DNA of 64,000 bases from Sporosarcina sp. FSL W7-1349 (lineage in GTDB: Bacteria > Bacillota > Bacilli > Bacillales_A > Planococcaceae), in the NCBI RefSeq assembly GCF_038003045.1, contig NZ_JBBOOK010000002.1, positions 682,001 to 746,000 on the forward strand, in the 5' to 3' direction. Position numbers and translations under genes: made by a program. Each line of letters begins with the position of its first letter. The first letter of the stretch is position 1. Below the pieces are notes generated by a model that searched no databases, was not told the origin of the DNA, and worked only from the letters and a program-made list of their open reading frames with translations. Of the stretch, positions 27,765-36,428 are shown one piece after another.

Positions 27765-28250
27765 CTATTCGTCAAATTTCTTGTATTCTTTGGATGTGAG
27801 TAACACGATGGTCTTTTGAAGTGCCACTAAAGCCCATGCAATAAACCCGACAATGAGCAAGATTTTGAGCGGGTAAAATTTAATCCCCAGTAAGACAGAT
27901 GAATGCATAGGGTCAAATTTTACGATAAAGGCATACGAGACAACAGCACAAAAAATCACTGTTAAAACCAGAGAAAAGATATTCAATATCTTTTGAATAA
28001 ACGGAGGGAAATTATCTACCAGAATTCCTACTTCAACATGCCCGTTTCGAAACTCGGTATATGCCATAGACCCGACGACTAAAGCGACCATCGCTATTTG
28101 AACGAGTTCCATATCCCCGATAATTGGATGGTTGAACGCCCTAGAAATTGCTGCAAGTCCGACAAAAGCCATCATGAAGAGTAAGGCCCCATACGCTATG
28201 TATGCATTGATGAATGCAAGTCCCTTGATGAATCTATTAATGATTGTCAT
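27765..28250 (-). CDS. dctQ: TRAP transporter small permease (DctQ)
   Basis: The product is 161 aa with four predicted membrane helices: AYIAYGALLFMMAFVGLAAI, LVQIAMVALVVGSMAY, an internal helix at FSLVLTVIFCAVVSYAF and KILLIVGFIAWALVAL. The HPIIGDMELVQ loop and RNGHVEVGILVD are typical of DctQ. It partners DctM in the membrane. GGGGGGAGAG precedes the start. Confidence 0.93.
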   Translation of the reverse strand: MTIINRFIKGLAFINAYIAYGALLFMMAFVGLAAISRAFNHPIIGDMELVQIAMVALVVGSMAYTEFRNGHVEVGILVDNFPPFIQKILNIFSLVLTVIFCAVVSYAFIVKFDPMHSSVLLGIKFYPLKILLIVGFIAWALVALQKTIVLLTSKEYKKFDE

Positions 28251-28315
28251 ATTCTCTCCCCCCTTTTATAGGAAGCAAAAGTGCATATCCATTATGCACT
28301 TTTGCCGAGTGTTTC

Positions 28316-29392
28316 TTATTCCGGAACTATGACCCCTTCGTTCTTCAGTAATTCTACGTACGTATCCATCATGGCTTGTCCGTCGTAACCACGCTTATTC
28401 GCTTCCGCTACCCAATCGTCCATTTGCTTCTTGATCGGCGCTTTCCATTCCTTCAACTCTTCTTCCGTTGGAATGTAAACGCCTCCATTCCGATCTGAAA
28501 CAAGCTCTTCATATTTGGCTATGCTAGCTTCTGCATCATTTGTATAGACTTCCGTTGCCAGCTGAGTATATTTCGGCCCAATATCGGTAATGAATTGGTC
28601 TCGTAGGTCTTCAGGCAGTGAATCTAAAAACTCCGTGCTGACAAAGAACGGCAATACGCTGACAGCCAGGTCCACTTTAGTCATCCAATTCGTCACTTCG
28701 TCAAATTTATAACCAAGTGCACCTACTGCTGTGTAGACGGATAAGTCTGTAATACCACGTTCAAGCGACTCGTACAATTCCGTGTTTGTCATGGATACCG
28801 GCGTAGCCCCCAAAGTTTTGAACAATTCGATTCGACCAGCAACCGTATCGGAAATTTTATTGTGTTTAAGATCGGATGCTTTTTTCATCGGTTCTTTCCC
28901 AAATATTTGGAAGGCATCTGTAGAAGTAACACTGATGAAGGTCACGTCATCTGAGATTTCTGTTACATGTTCATTTATATATTCCGTTAGGACTTTCTCC
29001 GCAACTTCGGGTGATTGCAATAGAAACGGGATATCACCAATTGTAAGAGGGAATAGATCAGTATCTGTAAATAAGCCTGGAATGATGAAGCCTGATTCAT
29101 ATACATTCCCTTTAATATCCGCATAACTTGTGCTAAATGATCCCAATGCCGCACCAGAATATACATTCACTTTCAATCGGCCGTCCGATTTTTCTTCGAC
29201 ATATTCCGCCCACGGCTCTGCCACTTCCTTGACAAATGTACTGGATGCCGATGCGGAGACATTCAAATCAAATTCATAAGTCTTGCTGCTATCCGCTGAA
29301 GCATTAGGAGCATCGTCCCCTCCGCCACACGCTGCCATCAGTACACCAAACAAGGTCAAAACAAGTAAGAACACAAGATTTTTCTTTTTCAT
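28316..29392 (-). CDS. dctP: TRAP transporter solute-binding lipoprotein (DctP)
   Basis: The product is 358 aa. The N-terminus is a lipoprotein signal (KKKNLVFLLVLTLFGVLMAAC; lipobox LMAAC near residue 22), followed by a low-complexity linker. The DctP fold shows in FVKEVAEPWAEYVEEKSDGRLKVNVYSGAALG and the ligand-clamp region DLKHNKISDTVAGR. The usual substrate-carboxylate arginine would be in that last segment. It captures an organic acid outside the membrane and delivers it to DctQM. The actual ligand is unknown, but DctP proteins almost always bind carboxylates. Confidence 0.94.
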   Translation of the reverse strand: MKKKNLVFLLVLTLFGVLMAACGGGDDAPNASADSSKTYEFDLNVSASASSTFVKEVAEPWAEYVEEKSDGRLKVNVYSGAALGSFSTSYADIKGNVYESGFIIPGLFTDTDLFPLTIGDIPFLLQSPEVAEKVLTEYINEHVTEISDDVTFISVTSTDAFQIFGKEPMKKASDLKHNKISDTVAGRIELFKTLGATPVSMTNTELYESLERGITDLSVYTAVGALGYKFDEVTNWMTKVDLAVSVLPFFVSTEFLDSLPEDLRDQFITDIGPKYTQLATEVYTNDAEASIAKYEELVSDRNGGVYIPTEEELKEWKAPIKKQMDDWVAEANKRGYDGQAMMDTYVELLKNEGVIVPE

Positions 29393-29490
29393 TTCTTCAT
29401 CTCCTTTATACGAATTTGTTAGTGACCGAAGGATCCATTGTTTTTCTATCTACAGCGGTTTTCTCTACTTGACCCAATTGACGGCATAAA

Positions 29491-30546
29491 TCACTTGATT
29501 TTGACACTATCAAAGTAAGGCATTACTTTTTCAGAAAACAGTTCCATAGATTTAAGAACTTGATGTTGCGGTTGTCCCCCGATGTTCATCCACAAAATGA
29601 TATTGTTAAGGCCCGTTTCTTCCTTGTAACGCTTAATATCCTCGATTACTTTTTCCGGAGAACCAACCAGAGTATTTTCGGATTGAAGGAAACGGTCATA
29701 ATCGACATTGCGTTCCCGGCTAATGACGCCGAACGTTGGGCGGTTGTCACGTTCGCTCATATACCATTCCAGTCCCTGGCGGTATTCTTCCTGAGCCTGT
29801 TCCGTAGTTTCGGCCACATAGCAGAACAAGAGCTTGCCGGAACGTGCGACTGCTTCCTCAACATATTCTTGTGTCAAGCCCGAGGAAAGGGCCTCTTCAC
29901 GATACAATTTGATCTTGTGGTTCGTGTCCTCGTTTGTGATGCCTCCCAGTACGAAGGAATGCCCTTGCTTAGCCGCATTGACCATCGACGCATCATTGGA
30001 GGATACCATCACAAAAATCGGCGGGCCGTCTTTTTGAACCGGTCGCGGGTACACCGGGATGTTTTCAATGTTATAGAATTTTCCTGAGTACGAAACCTTT
30101 TCTGTTTGCAACGCCGTTGTTAAAATATCAAGAGACTCCAAGTAACGATCATGGCGTTCTTCAAAATCGATATTATAAGCGTCGAACTCTAGTTTGTCGT
30201 ACCCTTTTCCGACCCCCAAATAGAGTCGTCCATCACTAATGACATCGACGAGATTCATATTTTCAGCCACCTGGAGTGGATGATGAAGAGGCAAGCGTGT
30301 AACGGCCGATCCCAATTTGATTTTTTTGGTTGTTGCTGCCGCGGCAGATAAATAGACAGATGTCGAACTGACCACCCCATATGCTCTGGCATTGTGCTCA
30401 GCTACCCATACAGAATGATAACCTAATTCATCAGCAAGCTTGATTTGTTCCAATCCATCTCGTAGTTCTTCCGCATCGGTTTTATTAGGGGGTACTGAGT
30501 TTAAGAAAAACAACCCGAATGTCATATCTTTTCCTAGTTCAGCCAT
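29491..30546 (-). CDS. Luciferase-like (LLM class) flavin-dependent monooxygenase
   Basis: The product is 351 aa. ATG 30546 is nine bases after AAAAGGAG; the ATG at 30555 abuts that site. The bacterial luciferase-like TIM barrel is shown by FGLFFLN near the start, LADELGYHSVWVAEHN (near 37), LGSAVTRLPLHHPLQVAE (near 78), DVISDGRLYLGVGKGY (near 100) and PPIFVMVSSNDASM (near 180). Members use free reduced FMN and O2 to insert oxygen (alkanesulfonates, alkanes, cyclic ketones). It is first in the operon behind a sigma-54 promoter, with TRAP and lactonase genes downstream and flavin reductases nearby. Confidence 0.92.
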   Translation of the reverse strand: MAELGKDMTFGLFFLNSVPPNKTDAEELRDGLEQIKLADELGYHSVWVAEHNARAYGVVSSTSVYLSAAAATTKKIKLGSAVTRLPLHHPLQVAENMNLVDVISDGRLYLGVGKGYDKLEFDAYNIDFEERHDRYLESLDILTTALQTEKVSYSGKFYNIENIPVYPRPVQKDGPPIFVMVSSNDASMVNAAKQGHSFVLGGITNEDTNHKIKLYREEALSSGLTQEYVEEAVARSGKLLFCYVAETTEQAQEEYRQGLEWYMSERDNRPTFGVISRERNVDYDRFLQSENTLVGSPEKVIEDIKRYKEETGLNNIILWMNIGGQPQHQVLKSMELFSEKVMPYFDSVKIK

Positions 30547-30617
30547 TTTGTCCATCTCCTTTTAAAATATTTAATAGAATTCAATTTATTAGAGAAATTA
30601 AACTCTTCTTCACTTAC

Positions 30618-30636
30618 AAGCAACTTAGATACCAAA
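30618..30636 (-). promoter_or_regulatory. Sigma-54 promoter of the LLM-TRAP-lactonase operon
   Basis: On the minus strand TTTGGTATCTAAGTTGCTT has GG at 30632-30633 and GC at 30620-30621 with ten bases between. It lies about 75 bases before the monooxygenase start. The 330-base gap here contains only this promoter and the activator pair. Confidence 0.85.
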
Positions 30637-30823
30637 CAAGTATCTTTTCTGTAAAATTTAAATTCGTTCGATAATATACTGCTTCACAAGTGTTCCATGG
30701 CCTATTTTTAAATTTTTATCTTCAATTCTTACTAATTTCACCTATTAATAGACGCTTGTTGACTTGTGTCCTAAATTCTTCAATGGTCTTAGGGTTAATC
30801 ATGGATTACTACAAATAACTAAT

Positions 30824-30860
30824 GTTCCATTTTTGAAACGAATCGTTCTATGTAAGAAAC
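30824..30860. promoter_or_regulatory. Paired activator sites for the LLM-TRAP operon
   Basis: GTTCCATTTTTGAAAC (30824-30839) and GTTCTATGTAAGAAAC (30845-30860) are two copies of the island motif, 21 bp centre to centre (two helical turns), about 200 bp upstream of the -24 element at 30632. Confidence 0.7.
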
Positions 30861-30879
30861 GATTACTTAGTGAATTTAA

Positions 30880-32298
30880 TCAGATGGACATCAAAAACGA
30901 TCCCACTTTCGTTTCCAGATATTCATCAATCCCATGCGCGCCTTCGATTCCCAGCCCGCTTAATTTCCACCCGCCGAATGGCGCCTGCACAGTAAAAGGG
31001 GAGGCATCATTAATGCCAACAATTCCATATTCCAGCGCTTCAAAAACCCGATGTGAGCGCGATAAGTCATTTGTATAGAAATAAGCCGCGAGTCCGAAGT
31101 TGGTATTATTGGCCCGGTAGAGCACTTCCTCTTCTTCTTCAAATTTCATGATCGGAGCAATCGGTCCGAAAGTTTCTTCCTTAGTAATCAGCATCGTATC
31201 ATTGACTTCACTTAGGACAGTCGGTTCGTAAAAGTTACCTTCCTTTAAATGGTCTTCCGTACATCTTTTGCCTCCACATAGTAGAACAGCTCCTTTTTCA
31301 ACCGCATCCAGTACTTGTTCTTCCATTTTCACAAGCGCACGTTGGTTAATGAGTGGACCTACCCGGTTCCGCATATCCTCTCCGTTTCCAACAGGTAGTT
31401 GCTTTACCTTTTCAGTGAACCGTGAGACAAACTCATCATAAACGCTGGCATGTACGTAAATGCGGTTCGCGCATACACATTGCTGCCCGGACGAACTAAA
31501 CTTAATATTGACCGCCCCCTCGACCGCCAGCTCCAAGTCTGCATCTTCAAAAACGATAAAAGGGGCATGCCCTCCTAATTCCATCGATACTTTTTTCACC
31601 GTATCTGCCGATTTTTTGATTAGCTCAATGCCAACTTCTGTTGAACCGGTAAATGAAATTTTTTTCACTTCCGGGCTGGATAGCCAGACATCGGTAATTT
31701 CTTCAGCTTCTCCGATGACGATATTAACAACTCCATTCGGCATCCCGCTTTCTTCGAAGATTTTCATCAATTCCAAAGCACTTAACGGAGCCTGATTGGA
31801 AGGGCGGATCAGACATGCACAACCAGCCGCCAAGGCGGGAGCCAATTTCCGACTTAGTATCTGCAGTGGGAAATTCCACGGAGTGATGGCAGCCACTACT
31901 CCTATCGGCTGTTTAATAGCGAGCAACCGCTTGTTCTTAGCTGAACTCGGTATTTGCTCGCCGTATATCCGGCGCGCTTCTTCTGCAAACCATTTGAAAT
32001 ACGATGCCGAACTTTCCACCTCATAGTAAGAGTTTGCTAAAGGCTTTCCCATCTCTTTCGTAATCAGTTGGGCCAGCCGATCCTTGTCTTCCTCTATCCG
32101 ATGGGCCACCTTTTCCAAAATCCGGGAACGCTCCAGACCGGTTGTCTTAGACCAGGAAGGGAATGTCGCCTTGGCACTTTCCAGTGCTGCGAATGCATCC
32201 TCTTTCTGCCCTTTGCTGACTTCCGCCACCAACTCGCCTGTGGCGGGATTTTCTACTCGGATCATGTGATCTTTTATGGTCCAACTGCCACCCATCAT
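30880..32298 (-). CDS. Aldehyde dehydrogenase (semialdehyde type), second copy
   Basis: The product is 472 aa, with AGGAGG before ATG 32298. It closely parallels the ALDH at 11250: TPWNFPLQILSRKLAPALAAG, FTGSTEVGIELIKKSADTVKKVSMELGGHAPF, nucleophile Cys in SSSGQQCVCANR, and the same VQAPFGG-K-SGLG ending. The shared stretches show the two are close paralogues. It is the last gene of the hbd-thiolase-etfBA operon. Two paralogues in different operons suggest two aldehyde steps or growth on related substrates. Confidence 0.92.
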   Translation of the reverse strand: MMGGSWTIKDHMIRVENPATGELVAEVSKGQKEDAFAALESAKATFPSWSKTTGLERSRILEKVAHRIEEDKDRLAQLITKEMGKPLANSYYEVESSASYFKWFAEEARRIYGEQIPSSAKNKRLLAIKQPIGVVAAITPWNFPLQILSRKLAPALAAGCACLIRPSNQAPLSALELMKIFEESGMPNGVVNIVIGEAEEITDVWLSSPEVKKISFTGSTEVGIELIKKSADTVKKVSMELGGHAPFIVFEDADLELAVEGAVNIKFSSSGQQCVCANRIYVHASVYDEFVSRFTEKVKQLPVGNGEDMRNRVGPLINQRALVKMEEQVLDAVEKGAVLLCGGKRCTEDHLKEGNFYEPTVLSEVNDTMLITKEETFGPIAPIMKFEEEEEVLYRANNTNFGLAAYFYTNDLSRSHRVFEALEYGIVGINDASPFTVQAPFGGWKLSGLGIEGAHGIDEYLETKVGSFLMSI

Positions 32299-32356
32299 TT
32301 GTCTTCCTCCTTACATTAGGCCTCCAAAGGGTAACCATAGCTGGCTACCCCGTTCC

Positions 32357-33328
32357 TTAGGAAACTGCAATACTGCTAAACTCTTCAATTAAAAGCGGAA
32401 CAACTTCAAAGAGATCGCCTACAATACCATAATCCGCAATGGAGAAAATGTTCGCTTCCGGATCTTTGTTAATGGCTACGATAATCTTGGAATTGGACAT
32501 TCCGGCAACATGCTGGATGGCTCCTGAAATGCCGCACGCGATATAGAGATCCGGGGTGACCACTTTGCCCGTCTGTCCAATTTGCAATGCATAATCACAA
32601 TAATCCGCATCGCAAGCTCCCCGGGAAGCACCGACAGCTCCTCCAAATACGTCCGCCAATTGCTGCAGCAACTCAAATCCTTCAGTACCCTTGACCCCAC
32701 GTCCTCCCGATACGACCACCTTCGCTTCCGATAAATCTACTCCCATTGTCGCTTTCCGCACAACCTCTTTAATGAGGACGCGCAAATCTGTCAGCTCAAC
32801 AGCTTGCGTCGTAATATCACCAGAACGGGAAGCATTTATAGGAAGCGATTCAATATTATTAGGACGAATCGTAACGAACACTTTTTCCGTTTTTGCTTTT
32901 CGCCTCTCAAATGCTTTTCCAGAGTAAATCGGCCGTACAAATTGCGCCTCATTGCCCTGTCCTTCAATTTTTGTCACATCAGAGAGCAAGCCTGCGTTTA
33001 AGCGACCGGCTAGTCTCGGTGCTATATCCTTGCCAAGAGATGTATGACCTAGGATGACGGCAGTCGGCTGTTCGGATTCGATAGCTTGTAATAGCGCCTG
33101 CGTATAGGCCTCTGCCGTTATGTGGGAAAGGTTGGGACTTTCAAGTAAAATTGCGCGGTCCGCTCCATGCTGAATCATTTTTTGTGCGTGTTCTTGGACT
33201 CCATTCCCCAATAGAACTGCCACTGCCTCACTGTCAGGATTCCATTGTTTTGCGGCAGCAATGGCTTCGAGAGAAACATTGCGCAATTCATTTTCACGGT
33301 ACTCTCCAACTATTAAAATTTTGCTCAT
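32357..33328 (-). CDS. etfA: Electron transfer flavoprotein alpha subunit
   Basis: The product is 323 aa. The N-terminal half carries ILIVGEYRENELRNVSLEAIAAAKQ. The C-terminal FAD domain carries VVSGGRGVKGTEGFELLQQLADVFGGAVGASRGACD (near 205), QIGQTGKVV and the IACGISGAIQH-AGM motif (near 270). ETF takes electrons from acyl-CoA dehydrogenases and passes them to the quinone pool through ETF:QO. Here it follows etfB by 15 bases and serves the island's two ACADs. Confidence 0.96.
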   Translation of the reverse strand: MSKILIVGEYRENELRNVSLEAIAAAKQWNPDSEAVAVLLGNGVQEHAQKMIQHGADRAILLESPNLSHITAEAYTQALLQAIESEQPTAVILGHTSLGKDIAPRLAGRLNAGLLSDVTKIEGQGNEAQFVRPIYSGKAFERRKAKTEKVFVTIRPNNIESLPINASRSGDITTQAVELTDLRVLIKEVVRKATMGVDLSEAKVVVSGGRGVKGTEGFELLQQLADVFGGAVGASRGACDADYCDYALQIGQTGKVVTPDLYIACGISGAIQHVAGMSNSKIIVAINKDPEANIFSIADYGIVGDLFEVVPLLIEEFSSIAVS

Positions 33329-33343
33329 CTTTTTGTCAGCTCC

Positions 33344-34108
33344 TTAAAGTACTTTTGCTTCTGTCCGTAAAATAGTTGCCAATTCTTTTACCTGCTCATT
33401 CACTTCACCTTCCAAAATCCGGCCCGCTGCTTTTGCGCTTGGCAAAAAGACTTCCGTAACTTCTGTCATGCTCTCGATGTCTTCCATATCCAGATCATCA
33501 AGCTCCAAAGTTTCCAGCGGTTTCTTTTTTGCCTTCATAATGCCGGGCAATGATGGATATCGTGGTTCATTCAAGCCTTGCTGACAAGTCACCAATATAG
33601 GCAATGCCACTTCGACAATTTCATGATCGCCTTCTACGTCGCGTTCCACTGTTGCAATCCCATTGTCAATAGATAGCTTTGTAATTGTCGTGACAACGCT
33701 GATATTCAGCAATTCCCCGACTAAAGCGCCGACTTGTCCGGATCCACCGTCAATCGCCATGTTGCCGGCCAGAATGATCGTCGGCTCTTTATCTTTTAAA
33801 TATTTTGCGATAATGGAAGCAGTCGTCCACGCATCTCCTTCCTCTAGGTCCTCATCGCTAATGAGCATGCCTTCATCTGCCCCCATCGCCAATGCAGTAC
33901 GCAACTGCTTCTCCGCCTCTTCCTCACCCACGGTAAGAACGGTTACATTTCCGCCATGCTGATCCCGCAATAAAATAGCTTCTTCAATTGCATATTCGTC
34001 GTACGGATTGATGATAAATTCAGCTCCATCATCGCGGATTTTCCCTTGTTGAATATCGATTTTTTCCTCGGTATCAAAAGTGCGCTTAAGCAAAACATAA
34101 ATATTCAC
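33344..34108 (-). CDS. etfB: Electron transfer flavoprotein beta subunit
   Basis: The product is 254 aa. The start is GTG at 34108 behind GAGGAG; ATG codons further up lie inside the thiolase gene. Motifs are INPYDEYAIEEAILLRDQHGG (near 33), the AMP-binding DLEEGDAWTTASIIAKYLKD and LAGNMAIDGGSGQVGALVGELL (near 120), and the recognition-loop region PRYPSLPGIMKAKKKP (near 195) that docks on acyl-CoA dehydrogenases. It lies directly upstream of etfA. Confidence 0.95.
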   Translation of the reverse strand: MNIYVLLKRTFDTEEKIDIQQGKIRDDGAEFIINPYDEYAIEEAILLRDQHGGNVTVLTVGEEEAEKQLRTALAMGADEGMLISDEDLEEGDAWTTASIIAKYLKDKEPTIILAGNMAIDGGSGQVGALVGELLNISVVTTITKLSIDNGIATVERDVEGDHEIVEVALPILVTCQQGLNEPRYPSLPGIMKAKKKPLETLELDDLDMEDIESMTEVTEVFLPSAKAAGRILEGEVNEQVKELATILRTEAKVL

Positions 34109-34130
34109 GATACTTCTCTCCTCACTATTA

Positions 34131-35324
34131 TTAAACTTGTAAGTTTTCAACAATTGTTGTAATTCCCAAACCGCCTGCAATGCAGAGCGATACAAGTCCA
34201 TACCGTTCTCCCCGGCGTTCCATCTCATGCAACAGCTTCGTCATTAAAATAGCTCCTGTCGCTCCGATCGGGTGTCCGAGCGCAATCGCACCACCATTGA
34301 CATTGATGCGATCGAGCGGGATATCCCACTCCTTCACAACCGCTAAAGATTGCGCTGCAAATGCTTCATTTAATTCGATTAAGCCGATATCTCGGAGTGA
34401 CAAGCCGACCTGTTTCAATGCCTTTGCCGTTGCGGGAACAGGGCCGATTCCCATAATATCGGGAGATACACCCGCTGCAGCCTGCGCAATGATACGGGCT
34501 TTCGGCTTGAAACCATGCTGTAACGCCGCATCTTCTGATGCAACAATCACTGCGGACGCCCCATCATTCCGTCCACTGCTGTTTCCTGCTGTGACGGTTC
34601 CATCTTTTCTGAAAACAGGCTTGAGCTTTGCCAATTGGTCCGGCGAAGACAGACGCGGGTGTTCATCCACATTGAACCGTGTCGACGATTTGCGCTCCTT
34701 CACTTCAATATCCATAATTTCATCTTTGAATTTTCCACCGCTGATCGCTTCTTGCGCTAACTGCTGGCTGCGGTGTGCGAATTCATCTTGCTCTTCTCTG
34801 GATATATTATATTTTTCCGCTAGGTTCTCTGCGGTCTCACCCATCGTGAACGAGCCATATTGGTCAATCGGCTGAGAACGGGGCTGGCTTTCCGTATTTG
34901 GATCTAGCAGCAAACCATTGCCCGCCCCATAACCGTACCGCGCATTTCGGATATAGTAAGGGGCTGTGCTCATACTTTCCACTCCGCCTGCAACAATAAA
35001 GTCCGCAAGACCTGTTTGAATTTGCTGTGCCGCATTATTGATAGCCTGAATTCCGGAACCGCACTGACGATGCACCGTATAACCCGGGATTTCGAGCGGT
35101 AGTTTGGCACGAAGGGATGCCACACGGGCCAAGTTTGGAGTATCCGTACTTTGCTTCCCTTGGCCCAATATCACTTCATCAATTAAATTCGCATCCATAT
35201 TAGTACGGCGGAGAATTTCACCGATGACATCAGCACCTAAGTAATCAGCCTCCACTGTCTTCAAGGCTCCGCCCAATCTCCCAATAGCGGTTCGGACTGA
35301 ATCAAGAATGACTGCCTGTCTCAT
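34131..35324 (-). CDS. Acetyl-CoA acyltransferase (thiolase)
   Basis: The product is 397 aa. The nucleophilic cysteine is in HRQCGSGIQAINNA (near 88) and the second catalytic set in NEAFAAQSLA (near 333), GGAIALGHPIGATGA (near 345) and the C-terminal CIAGGLGITTIVE. It cleaves 3-oxoacyl-CoA with CoA, ending a beta-oxidation round. The start overlaps the hbd stop (ATGA), and etfB follows after 22 bases. Confidence 0.94.
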   Translation of the reverse strand: MRQAVILDSVRTAIGRLGGALKTVEADYLGADVIGEILRRTNMDANLIDEVILGQGKQSTDTPNLARVASLRAKLPLEIPGYTVHRQCGSGIQAINNAAQQIQTGLADFIVAGGVESMSTAPYYIRNARYGYGAGNGLLLDPNTESQPRSQPIDQYGSFTMGETAENLAEKYNISREEQDEFAHRSQQLAQEAISGGKFKDEIMDIEVKERKSSTRFNVDEHPRLSSPDQLAKLKPVFRKDGTVTAGNSSGRNDGASAVIVASEDAALQHGFKPKARIIAQAAAGVSPDIMGIGPVPATAKALKQVGLSLRDIGLIELNEAFAAQSLAVVKEWDIPLDRINVNGGAIALGHPIGATGAILMTKLLHEMERRGERYGLVSLCIAGGLGITTIVENLQV

Positions 35325-36181
35325 ACATGTTCCTCCTGCTTGCTATAGTCATAAAATCCTTGCCCCGATTTCCTTCCCAGTCTACCTGATTTCACATATT
35401 TAATGAGAAGCGGACAAGGGCGATACTTCTCTCCTAGCGTTTCATATAAATACTCCATATTGCGCAGACGAGAGTCGAGCCCTACCAAATCTGCCAGCTC
35501 GAGCGGACCCATCGGATGGTTCAAGCCAAGTTTCAAAGCCTTATCGATATCTTCAGCGGAGGCTACCCCTTCCATCAACATATTCATGGCTTCATTCCCG
35601 ATCATGCAGTTCATCCGGCTTGTGACAAAACCGGGAAACTCATTTACTTCGATCACTTCCTTGTTCATTTGCAACGCAACTTCTTTAACGATTTCATATG
35701 TTTCATCAGATGTGTCCAGCCCTCTCACAATCTCCACTAGTTTCATCCGAGGCACAGGATTAAAAAAGTGCATTGCAATTGTTTGGGGAGCGCGCTTTGT
35801 CTGCGCTCCGATTTCCGTCGGGCTCATCGTTGAAGTGTTGGTCGCTAGAACAGTATGTACCGGGCAGATTTCATCCAGCTTCTGAAAGACATCAATTTTC
35901 AATGTCATATCCTCCAAAACAGCCTCGATAACCAAATCGGCATTTTTACCGGCAACTTCTAAATCCGTCGTCAAGGAAATGCGCTTTAACGATTGTCTAT
36001 CCGTCTCCTTTGCATAACCCCTTTGAATCGCCTTTTCCAAATCGACTTCCATTTGCTTCATAGCATTTTCCAATGAACTTTCATGGATATCATGCAGGAT
36101 GACATCAAATTGATGAAGAGCAGCTGTGTAAGCAATGCCCCGTCCCATTACCCCCGCGCCAATAACACTGATTTTTTTCAT
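35321..36181 (-). CDS. 3-hydroxyacyl-CoA dehydrogenase
   Basis: The product is 286 aa. ATG 36181 follows GGGGGAAGG; the upstream open frame runs through a hydratase remnant and is not real. The N-terminal NAD domain is ISVIGAGVMGRGIAYTAALHQFDV. The catalytic His region is TIAMHFFNPVPRMKLVEIV (near 138), with PGFVTSRMNCMIGNEAMNML and LGLNHPMGPLELADLVGLD in the C-terminal domain. It oxidises 3-hydroxyacyl-CoA to 3-oxoacyl-CoA with NAD. It is the first intact gene of the hbd-thiolase-etfBA-ALDH operon. A paralogue lies at 58161-59015. Confidence 0.94.
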   Translation of the reverse strand: MKKISVIGAGVMGRGIAYTAALHQFDVILHDIHESSLENAMKQMEVDLEKAIQRGYAKETDRQSLKRISLTTDLEVAGKNADLVIEAVLEDMTLKIDVFQKLDEICPVHTVLATNTSTMSPTEIGAQTKRAPQTIAMHFFNPVPRMKLVEIVRGLDTSDETYEIVKEVALQMNKEVIEVNEFPGFVTSRMNCMIGNEAMNMLMEGVASAEDIDKALKLGLNHPMGPLELADLVGLDSRLRNMEYLYETLGEKYRPCPLLIKYVKSGRLGRKSGQGFYDYSKQEEHV

Positions 36182-36231
36182 AAGTAATTCCTTCCCCCGT
36201 CTTTCGAATATATTCTCTTCTGCATTAATTT

Positions 36232-36266
36232 GTTTCAAAATGAAAATCAACGTTTCATATTGAGAC
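36232..36266. promoter_or_regulatory. Paired activator-like sites upstream of the hbd operon
   Basis: GTTTCAAAATGAAAA (36232-36246) and GTTTCATATTGAGAC (36252-36266) form a pair 20 bp apart, like the others in the island. I find no -24/-12 element between this pair and the hbd start. Either transcription comes from the promoter at 37209-37222, or a promoter was lost. Confidence 0.6.
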
Positions 36267-36281
36267 GAAAGATAATTGTCC

Positions 36282-36428
36282 TTAGAACTGTGGAACCCGT
36301 TTTTCAATGAAAGCGGTTGTCCCTTCCTGTTTATCTTTCCTATCAGACAATATGGCTCGTACAAGCTTTCCAGCAATAGAGCCAAGCAAGTCATTTAATC
36401 CCTCCCTTCTTCTTGCACAGAGCAATTC
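36282..36428 (-). pseudogene. C-terminal remnant of an enoyl-CoA hydratase
   Basis: A 49-codon open frame without a start codon begins right after the riboflavin kinase stop. It reads LNDLLGSIAGKLVRAILSD and ends with the typical hydratase tail QEGTTAFIEKRVPQF, then TAA. It is in a different frame from the open frame extending upstream of hbd. The first four fifths of the gene are missing. It is likely the leftover of a deletion inside the operon. Confidence 0.78.

Noticed and set aside
36182..36394. N-terminal extension of the 3-hydroxyacyl-CoA dehydrogenase
   Set aside because: The ribosome site and NAD motif place the start at 36181; the extension runs through the hydratase remnant in the wrong frame.
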